From Campylobacterales bacterium (GTDB taxonomy: Bacteria > Campylobacterota > Campylobacteria > Campylobacterales > SZUA-545), in contig JAOXRY010000146.1 of assembly GCA_025800305.1 (NCBI GenBank), positions 1 through 6,025 of the forward strand: a DNA stretch of 6,025 nt. Reading direction: 5' to 3'. This document shows positions 1 to 5,244 of the stretch, one piece after another. The notes beneath the pieces are model-generated. The model worked only from the letters and a program-made list of their open reading frames with translations. It did no database searches and had not been told where the DNA came from. Within the stretch, counting starts at the first letter, position 1. Every line of letters begins with the position of its first letter. Position numbers and translations under genes: made by a program.

Positions 1-1
1 G

Positions 2-694
2 ATTAGCCTTATAGCCCATCAATGGAGACAACCTCTTGGAGCTATTAATAGTGCTCTTTTTTCTATACAAACTAAAATTTCCAGTAAAAAATATGACAAA
101 AATGATCCTATTCAAGTTGAAGACTTTTTTTATTTTGTCAATGAAAAAACATCTAATGTCAATGGTTATGTTCAATTTCTTTCAAATACTATAGATGATT
201 TTAGAAACTTTTTTAAACCCGATACAGGCTTAGAAACAGTAGAAATCAATCTACCTATACAAAGAAGTCTTCAAATTGTTGAAGGGGTTATGAAAAATAA
301 TAGTATTACTGTTGTTACAAACTACCAAACCTCTAAAAATATTTCTATTTATAAAAATGAAATGATGCATGTAATTTTAAATATATTAAAAAACTGTGAA
401 GACAATTTTATGGAGAAAAAAATCTCAACTCCTACCATTAATATTTCAACAGAAGAAAAAGAAAAAACTTTTTCCATCAAAATCTGGGACAACGGTGGAG
501 GAGTTTCTTCCACTATTATTGATAAAATTTTTGACCCTTACTTTACTACAAAAGATAGTAAAAAAGGGACAGGATTAGGACTTTATATGTCTAAGATAAT
601 CGTTGAAGAACATAACTTAGGAAAACTAGAAGCTTATAATGTTGATAATGGTGTCTGTTTTGAAATCACCTTGTACAAAGGTCTAATTCATTAA
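2..694 (+). CDS. Sensor histidine kinase, C-terminal kinase core (5' end outside window)
   Basis: Partial two-component sensor kinase that autophosphorylates on a histidine and passes the phosphate to a response regulator. The 230 visible residues hold the whole transmitter core. The H-box IAHQWRQPLGAI has phospho-acceptor His6. The N-box NILKNCEDNF has Asn127 and Asn131. The G1 box WDNGGGV has Asp163, followed by the F-box FDPYFTTK (177-184) and the G2 box GTGLGLYMSK (189-198), so dimerisation and ATP-binding parts look intact. The reading frame is open from base 2. The Met codon at 290 lies in the middle of the fold and is not the start. HQWRQP kinases are abundant in Campylobacterota. The sensor domain, membrane segments and partner regulator lie to the left of the window, so the signal is unknown. 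The gene converges on sppA and ends at a shared hairpin. Confidence 0.93.
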   Translation: MSLIAHQWRQPLGAINSALFSIQTKISSKKYDKNDPIQVEDFFYFVNEKTSNVNGYVQFLSNTIDDFRNFFKPDTGLETVEINLPIQRSLQIVEGVMKNNSITVVTNYQTSKNISIYKNEMMHVILNILKNCEDNFMEKKISTPTINISTEEKEKTFSIKIWDNGGGVSSTIIDKIFDPYFTTKDSKKGTGLGLYMSKIIVEEHNLGKLEAYNVDNGVCFEITLYKGLIH

Positions 695-725
695 AAAAGA
701 AAAGAAGATTAACTTCTTTTCTTTT
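695..725. terminator. Bidirectional intrinsic terminator between the kinase and sppA
   Basis: A perfect inverted repeat fills the gap between two convergent stop codons. The left arm is AAAAGAAAAGAAG (695-707), the loop is ATTAA (708-712) and the right arm is CTTCTTTTCTTTT (713-725). The kinase TAA ends at 694 and the sppA TAA begins at 727. Each strand ends its hairpin with a T-rich arm, so it can act in both directions. The stem is AT-rich, hence weaker than a GC-rich terminator. The role is inferred from position and symmetry. Confidence 0.75.
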
Positions 726-726
726 A

Positions 727-1602
727 TTAATAAGCAACAAGTTGAGTTTCTGGAACTAAAGCACTTTTTACAAATAGTTTTGCTTCTGCTTCTAATTTTT
801 CCATAAAACTTTCAAACTTATCTTTTTTATGCCAAACTGGTTCTTCGACTTTTGCCATTGCCACTGTCATCTCTTTAGCATCTGTATAACTTCCAACTTC
901 ATCAATAAGACCAATTGTCTTTGCCTCAAAAGCTGTAAAAATTCTTCCATTTGCCCATTTATCAGACTCTTTTCTTTTTAGCCCTCTTGCATTGGCAACA
1001 TCTGCCATAAACATTGTATATGTATTATCAGCCATTCTTTGAAGTTCTGCTCTCTCTTTTTCTGTCCACTGTCTATAAAAAGTACCAGACTCTTTATACT
1101 CACCTTTTTTAACAACATTCATAGAGACACCAACTGTTTTCATCAGCTCTTCAAAGTTACTCATTTGAAAAATAACACCAATACTTCCAACAATACTTCC
1201 AGGGTTTGCCATAATCTTTGTCGCACCAATTGAAGCGTAGTAACTTCCACTGGCAATAGAACTTCCTGCATATGCAACAACTGGCTTCTCTTTTGCCAAC
1301 TTATGAATTGCCATCATCATCTCAACACTTGGAGCTACCAAACCTCCAGGAGAGTTTACATTGACTAAAACACCTTTAATACTTGGATCTTTAGCTTTTT
1401 CTACCTCTTCTAAAAACTTTTCAGCACTCATAATTGGGCCGTGGATTTTTAATTCATAAAGATTGGCAGTGGCAATTGTCTCACCTTCATCAGAACTTAT
1501 TACAGCAAAAACAATAAGAACTAAAACAGTTGCTTTAAAATTGTTTTGAATAAAGTTAATTGGTGCTGTAATTGGCGTAAATAGTTTTCTTAGAAATTCC
1601 AT
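727..1602 (-). CDS. sppA: Signal peptide peptidase SppA (short, single-domain type)
   Basis: Membrane-anchored serine protease of family S49 that degrades signal peptides left in the membrane after protein export. The 291 residues fit the short form that works as an oligomer, not the double-length E. coli form. A hydrophobic segment at about 24-36 (ATVLVLIVFAVIS) anchors it, with the catalytic part expected outside the cytoplasm. The substrate-groove motif VNVNSPGG is at 80-87. The nucleophile is Ser118 in IASGSYYAS, and the general-base lysine of the Ser-Lys dyad is Lys170 in KKGEYKESG. The motif GSIGVIF (139-145) lies between them. The ATG at 1602 sits inside the end of the upstream amidohydrolase gene (13-nt overlap), with GGAG ten bases before it, which suggests translational coupling. 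From memory, a hydrolase gene of the same family precedes the sppA-like gene in Campylobacter jejuni too. Confidence 0.93.
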   Translation of the reverse strand: MEFLRKLFTPITAPINFIQNNFKATVLVLIVFAVISSDEGETIATANLYELKIHGPIMSAEKFLEEVEKAKDPSIKGVLVNVNSPGGLVAPSVEMMMAIHKLAKEKPVVAYAGSSIASGSYYASIGATKIMANPGSIVGSIGVIFQMSNFEELMKTVGVSMNVVKKGEYKESGTFYRQWTEKERAELQRMADNTYTMFMADVANARGLKRKESDKWANGRIFTAFEAKTIGLIDEVGSYTDAKEMTVAMAKVEEPVWHKKDKFESFMEKLEAEAKLFVKSALVPETQLVAY

Positions 1603-2831
1603 TTAATTTTTTCTCCATTTATAAAAATATTTTCTGCCTCTTTTAAGTGCAGAATAATTGAAGACGCAATTGTACTATTATCACTTAAAACATCAGGTAA
1701 GATAAAGCTAATTAGATCTGCGTCAAGTCCCTCTTTAATCTCTCCACAGTTAAGTCCTAGACTTCTTGCTGGAATTGATGTTACACCTTTTAGAAGATCT
1801 TTAGCTAAAAGATTTAGGTCAAGATCTGTATGAACCATAAGAGCTGTCCTAATTTCATCTAATATACTAAGTGATGTATTAGAGCTAAGACCATCAGTTC
1901 CAACAACAAAAGGGATCTCATTGTTTTTTAACTTTTCAAGGTCTAACTTCCCTACGCCCAGAAGTCTATTGGAAACTGGACAATGAACAACTGTCGCTCC
2001 AAGACTTGCTAACTTTGAAAGCTCTTCATCGTTTATATTTACACAGTGGGTAAAAAGAACATTCACACCATCAAAACTGTCTAAATACCTCTTGCTATCT
2101 GTAACAGGTGTATCAGTATTTAAAAACTTTTGGAAAAATGCTTTAAACTCCCCTGTTCCACTATCAAGCCATTTTCTCTCACTTGGGCTTTCCATAAAGT
2201 GAGCAGATACTGGCATCGTATTCTCTTTTGCAACCTCTAATCCTTTATTAAGAACAATTGGATGGACAGAGTACGGTGAATGAATTGCAACAGCAGGGAA
2301 AAAAGAGTCACCCTTTTTTCCCATAGAATTATCAACCCTCTCTTTAAAATCAGCAAAAAGTGCATCAGCACTAGCCATACTAGAACCAATAAGCTCGCTA
2401 AAATAGACAACCTTCTGTGGTGTCTTCACACAAGCTTCCATATCTTTTCCAAAGCTACTAATAGCTCCTAAAGATGTTACACCGCTTTTTAACATATTTG
2501 CAAGAGCAAGCTCCATACAACTATCACCACACTTAGACATCAACTCATCACGGTTTTCCATCACACTATCAAGCCACGTCATAAAAGAACCATAGTTTAG
2601 TGTTGTTTTATTTGCTGAAAACTCTAAGTGAACGTGAGAGTTAATAAACCCTGGAAGTAAAACACTATTTTTTCCTAAGTATTGAACCTCTGCTGTTTGA
2701 TAGACCCTTTTTAGATCTTCAACATCATCAGAGTAATCAATAATCTTCTCATCAAAAACAACTCCACCATTTTCTAGTACGGTAAAGTTTCTATCCATTA
2801 AAAGAATATAATCTGCCGCTAATATTTTCAC
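1590..2831 (-). CDS. mqnF: Aminofutalosine deaminase-family amidohydrolase (menaquinone biosynthesis)
   Basis: Metal-dependent hydrolase of the cog0402 amidohydrolase branch. It probably deaminates 6-aminodeoxyfutalosine to futalosine in the futalosine route to menaquinone; the symbol mqnX is also used for this activity. The 413 residues carry the expected metal and catalytic set in order: His66 and His68 (INSHVHLE), His184 (IHSPYSVHP), His211 (SAHFMES), His262 (FTHCVN), His283 (VVHCPVSNR) and Asp313 (VGTDGLSSN). Family knowledge: the Helicobacter pylori member of this group has been reported as an aminodeoxyfutalosine deaminase. The start is GTG at 2831, chosen because AAGGAA lies seven bases upstream. 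The gene follows aroK across a 54-bp hairpin element and overlaps sppA by 13 nt. A different deaminase or chlorohydrolase substrate cannot be excluded from motifs alone; the rest of the menaquinone pathway is not in this window. Confidence 0.85.
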   Translation of the reverse strand: MKILAADYILLMDRNFTVLENGGVVFDEKIIDYSDDVEDLKRVYQTAEVQYLGKNSVLLPGFINSHVHLEFSANKTTLNYGSFMTWLDSVMENRDELMSKCGDSCMELALANMLKSGVTSLGAISSFGKDMEACVKTPQKVVYFSELIGSSMASADALFADFKERVDNSMGKKGDSFFPAVAIHSPYSVHPIVLNKGLEVAKENTMPVSAHFMESPSERKWLDSGTGEFKAFFQKFLNTDTPVTDSKRYLDSFDGVNVLFTHCVNINDEELSKLASLGATVVHCPVSNRLLGVGKLDLEKLKNNEIPFVVGTDGLSSNTSLSILDEIRTALMVHTDLDLNLLAKDLLKGVTSIPARSLGLNCGEIKEGLDADLISFILPDVLSDNSTIASSIILHLKEAENIFINGEKIKWNF

Positions 2832-2838
2832 AATTTAT

Positions 2839-2844
2839 TTCCTT
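2839..2844 (-). promoter_or_regulatory. Ribosome binding site deciding the GTG start of mqnF
   Basis: The minus strand reads AAGGAA, then seven bases, then GTG at 2831-2829. This Shine-Dalgarno match supports GTG initiation. The site lies just downstream, on the mRNA, of the GC-rich hairpin element at 2848-2901. Confidence 0.7.
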
Positions 2845-2847
2845 TTT

Positions 2848-2901
2848 GAGCAAAGCTCGCAAAGGACTCCTCGGCGGAGTGCCCTCGCGACCTTGTCGCT
2901 C
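2848..2901. repeat. GC-rich palindromic intergenic element of three mini-hairpins
   Basis: This 54-bp element fills the aroK-mqnF gap and ends one base before the aroK stop codon. It contains three perfect small hairpins: GAGC-AAA-GCTC (2848-2858), ACTCC-TCGGC-GGAGT (2866-2880) and GCGAC-CTT-GTCGC (2887-2899). The outer ends also match (GAGC at the left, GCTC at the right), so the whole can fold as one long imperfect hairpin closed around the central one. By hand count 35 of 54 bases are G or C (about 65%), far above the surrounding AT-rich DNA. It resembles a REP or MITE-like dispersed palindrome, or a structured mRNA spacer. Only one copy is in the window, so dispersal is inference. Confidence 0.6.
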
Positions 2902-3417
2902 TTATTTAAACTCTTTCTTGAAGTCTTTCACAACATCTTTAAGATCTCTATTTTCCACAGAGATAATCAGATCTGCCCTTTTTCTATAAGTTTTTAGTCT
3001 TTTTTCATAAAGCTCTTTGGCTTTTTCTGTATCTTTAAAAAGTGGTCTTTTCTTTAATTTCTTTTCAGCATTAGGGCTATTTAAAATTCGTTGGTATATT
3101 CCATTAAAACTTGAATCTAAAAGAACTACAGTTCCCATCTTTTCCAAATCTTTTACAAACATAGGAAATCCACCACCAGTTGATACAATGGTATTGGTAA
3201 CATTTTTACTAACCCACGTTCCAACTCTGTTTTCTAAACCCCTAAAATAATCCTCACCCTCTGTGGCAAAGATCTCTTTTACTTTTCTATTTTCCATACT
3301 TTCGATTAAATCATCAGTATCAATTACCATCATATCCAGTGCCTTAGTAAGTTCACGGGCAAGAGTACCTTTTCCAACTCCCATAAATCCAACTAAAATT
3401 ATATTATTATTTTTCAT
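2902..3417 (-). CDS. aroK: Shikimate kinase
   Basis: Cytoplasmic NMP-kinase-fold enzyme that phosphorylates shikimate to shikimate 3-phosphate with ATP, the fifth step of the chorismate pathway. The 171 residues match the usual length. The P-loop GFMGVGKGT is at 10-18, the shikimate-binding Asp motif DTDDLIE at 33-39, the conserved Arg59 in EDYFRGLE, the GGG substrate loop STGGGFPM at 79-86, the lid KKRPLF with Arg124, and the late motif YEKRLKTYRKRAD (137-149). The residue after the P-loop Lys16 is Gly17, not the usual Ser or Thr, with Thr18 next; I recall GKG variants in Campylobacterota shikimate kinases. The ATG at 3417 has AGGAA four bases upstream. It lies 19 nt after the rhuM-like gene with no terminator between. 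Chorismate also feeds menaquinone synthesis, which fits the next gene. Confidence 0.95.
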   Translation of the reverse strand: MKNNNIILVGFMGVGKGTLARELTKALDMMVIDTDDLIESMENRKVKEIFATEGEDYFRGLENRVGTWVSKNVTNTIVSTGGGFPMFVKDLEKMGTVVLLDSSFNGIYQRILNSPNAEKKLKKRPLFKDTEKAKELYEKRLKTYRKRADLIISVENRDLKDVVKDFKKEFK

Positions 3418-3436
3418 TTTATTCCTATTTAAACTG

Positions 3437-4261
3437 TTATTCTAACCTTTTTAAAATATCTTCAGAGTCAATCTCAATTTTACTAAAAGCAAACACCTTA
3501 TTTCCCAGATCTTTCAAACTAGCACCAATATGATAAACATCTTTTTTATCAAGAATTAAAAATCTATCGTGAAAGTTCTTTGCTATTTTAACTTCAATCT
3601 TTTTATATTGCTTGTTATATTTCTCAGTATCAAGCTTTAACTGTTTTGACATTGTTGTATAGATTGTAACTTCTATATTTTGATTTTTTGAAAAGAGAGT
3701 TAAAACCGACTCATCAACATAGTTATCGATCAGTATTACAGATTTTTTCGTATTTTTTATCAAGTCTGAAATAAATACATAAGCATCAAAAATTTGACCG
3801 TTATAAAATATTCCCTGTTTAAGATCTAAAGAGTTACTTTTGATATGTGACTTTATATTTGCCACATCACTTTCTAAAGATGAAAGTCTTTGCTCTGTTA
3901 TCTTATGCTCATTAATAGCAAAACCATTTTGGATATAGTTTTTCAAAACAGATGTTGCCCACTGTCTAAATCGTACACCATTTTGAGATTTTACTCTGTA
4001 GCCGACAGAAATGATTACATCTAAATTATAGTGTTCTGTGTTGTAATTTTTTCCATCTGATGCAGTTGTCGCAAAATTTGCGACAACTGCATTTTTCACA
4101 AGCTCTTTCTCTTTAAAAACATTATTAATATGTTTACCAATTGTCTTAACATCTCTATCAAAAAGTTCTGAGAGCTGATTTCTATTAAGCCACACTGTTT
4201 CTTTATTAGCAGATACTTTTAGTTCCAACTCTCCATCGTCAAAAACCACAACATTATCCAC
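3437..4261 (-). CDS. RhuM-family protein with phospholipase-D-like C-terminal domain
   Basis: The 274-residue protein has two parts. Residues 1 to about 118 form a RhuM domain, recognised by TVWLNRNQLSELF (22-34), which looks like a winged-helix or Bro-N-like DNA-binding unit, by FATTASDGKNY (63-73), and by the blocks HYNLDVIISVGYRVKS (77-92) and RFRQWATSVLKNYI (97-110). A short helical linker (about 119-143) follows. The C-terminal part (about 155-265) includes SVILIDNYVDESVL (174-187) and HDRFLILD (231-238) followed by HIGASLKDLG. The latter resembles a single HKD motif with His231 and Asp238 but Arg233 where active phospholipase D nucleases have Lys, so catalysis is uncertain. RhuM genes often sit in or beside restriction-modification loci and mobile DNA; their biochemical role is unproven. 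It lies 57 nt after the PIN-like gene on the same strand. The GTG start at 4261 has AAAGG seven bases upstream. Confidence 0.85.
   Translation of the reverse strand: MDNVVVFDDGELELKVSANKETVWLNRNQLSELFDRDVKTIGKHINNVFKEKELVKNAVVANFATTASDGKNYNTEHYNLDVIISVGYRVKSQNGVRFRQWATSVLKNYIQNGFAINEHKITEQRLSSLESDVANIKSHIKSNSLDLKQGIFYNGQIFDAYVFISDLIKNTKKSVILIDNYVDESVLTLFSKNQNIEVTIYTTMSKQLKLDTEKYNKQYKKIEVKIAKNFHDRFLILDKKDVYHIGASLKDLGNKVFAFSKIEIDSEDILKRLE
4060..4092. repeat. Perfect 33-bp palindrome inside the rhuM-like gene
   Basis: The left arm ATGCAGTTGTCGCAAA (4060-4075) and right arm TTTGCGACAACTGCAT (4077-4092) are exact reverse complements around one central base (4076). It lies wholly within the reading frame and encodes the AVVANFATTA region (residues 58-67), a conserved part of the RhuM domain. 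The + strand continues with five T residues, but no gene on that strand would use it as a terminator. Function unknown: protein-binding site, recombination or attachment site, or a by-product of the conserved peptide. Confidence 0.8.
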
Positions 4262-4268
4262 GAGTAAA

Positions 4269-4273
4269 CCTTT
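4269..4273 (-). promoter_or_regulatory. Ribosome binding site deciding the GTG start of the rhuM-like gene
   Basis: The minus strand reads AAAGG, then seven bases, then GTG at 4261-4259. The frame contains no ATG near its beginning, so this match decides the start. It indicates that the gene is initiated on its own and is not dependent on coupling to the upstream PIN-like gene. Confidence 0.6.
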
Positions 4274-4317
4274 TTGATTTACATAGTACTAAAAAGAACA
4301 ATTTTTTTTGAAAAACA

Positions 4318-5244
4318 TTACAAATTGACATTGTTTATACTTTCAAAATCAAATAAAACAACCTCTGTAGAAATTTCTAAATAAGAATAAACTGCATTAG
4401 CTTTTTTAGACATTTTTTTATCTGTTGTTAATAAATAATCACAATACAAAGCATATCCAGCATGTGTCATATCTGACATACTATTTGGGTAGTTATCATT
4501 GTCAATAGCTTTATCTCTTTTGTATCCGATAGAATTTAATAAATGATATAAAATATTTATCTTTTCAAAAAGACTTGATTTACTAATAAGTTCAGTAATA
4601 GAATCTAAAGAATTATTATATTTTCCCTTATAATATTTTTGAGGATCATTAAATATTTTTTGAATTGCTGTTTTTGGTTCTAGGTTACCAAGAGCACTAG
4701 AGTTAAAACCCATATTCTTCACAAAAATCATATCTTCTTCTTTGAAGTTATTTGTTTTTAACACTCTTAATTGTTCTTCAAACATTGAACTGTTTTGAGG
4801 ATTAGTCTCTAGAAAGTTTTCAATAAATGAAATTATATTATCGTTAATTTCATTTAAAGACACATCTTGTTCTCCACCTAGTAATTTTTTATTTAACTGG
4901 TCAAGAGGATTCTTGAATTTTTCATCTAAAGAATTAAAAATAAGAGTTGGATCTTTTTTTGTAATTTGTACTTCAACAATATTGTTAAAATTTTTGTCTA
5001 GTATATTTTCAATGTATTCTGCTTTTATAGTTTTAAGTAACTCGATATATTCTAATTTTTCATCAGATCTTGATATTTCTTTAATAGTTTCATAAGAATA
5101 GACAGGAGTAATTACATTTCTCGAATACTCTATTCTGCATTCATTTAAAATTTTTGGAATAAAGCTAGTTTTATTACCCTTATGTTTTAACAAATGAACT
5201 AAAATATTTTGATCAATATAAACAAATATGTTTTTTTCTTTCAC
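4318..5244 (-). CDS. PIN-like domain protein (putative RNase), coupled to the ISP restriction enzyme
   Basis: Not a family I can name; the ends of the 308-residue protein look like a PIN nuclease. The first strand IFVYIDQNILVHLL carries Asp11. The helix SYETIKEISRS gives Glu52 or Glu56. Near the C-terminus MSDMTHAGYALYCDYLLTTDKKM carries Asp258, Asp269 and Asp275; the spacing of Asp258 to TTD275 fits the usual third and fourth acidic residues. This acidic set would bind metal for RNA or DNA cleavage. Between Glu56 and Asp258 lies about 200 residues of charged, largely helical sequence, much longer than a typical 130-residue PIN toxin. No signal peptide or membrane segment is visible. The GTG start at 5244 overlaps the upstream stop codon as GTGA and lacks a good ribosome binding site, implying coupled translation. 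In four 60-base lines counted by hand GC is about 24%, lower than both flanking regions. It may act with, or as a back-up to, the restriction enzyme; this is inference. Confidence 0.65.
   Translation of the reverse strand: MKEKNIFVYIDQNILVHLLKHKGNKTSFIPKILNECRIEYSRNVITPVYSYETIKEISRSDEKLEYIELLKTIKAEYIENILDKNFNNIVEVQITKKDPTLIFNSLDEKFKNPLDQLNKKLLGGEQDVSLNEINDNIISFIENFLETNPQNSSMFEEQLRVLKTNNFKEEDMIFVKNMGFNSSALGNLEPKTAIQKIFNDPQKYYKGKYNNSLDSITELISKSSLFEKINILYHLLNSIGYKRDKAIDNDNYPNSMSDMTHAGYALYCDYLLTTDKKMSKKANAVYSYLEISTEVVLFDFESINNVNL

Noticed and set aside
290..694. Separate 134-residue protein starting at the Met at 290
   Set aside because: The frame is open from base 2 and the upstream part carries the H-box with the phospho-acceptor His, so the Met is internal to a kinase.
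1039..1233. Plus-strand reading frame opposite sppA
   Set aside because: It lies antisense to a protein with intact SppA catalytic motifs and has no family signature or good start.
2848..2901. The GC-rich element as an intrinsic terminator after aroK
   Set aside because: On the minus strand no T tract follows the hairpins; the sequence runs into the A-rich mqnF ribosome binding site. Attenuation remains possible but is not shown.
2848..2901. CRISPR repeat
   Set aside because: There is a single copy with no spacers or regular periodicity.
4060..4097. Palindrome followed by five T residues as an intrinsic terminator
   Set aside because: The T run follows on the + strand, where no gene is transcribed here; on the minus strand the hairpin lies within the rhuM frame with no T run after it.
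4262..4317. Promoter for the rhuM-like gene in the 56-base gap
   Set aside because: TACTAT on the minus strand resembles a -10 box, but no -35 candidate has clean spacing and such strings are common in AT-rich DNA.
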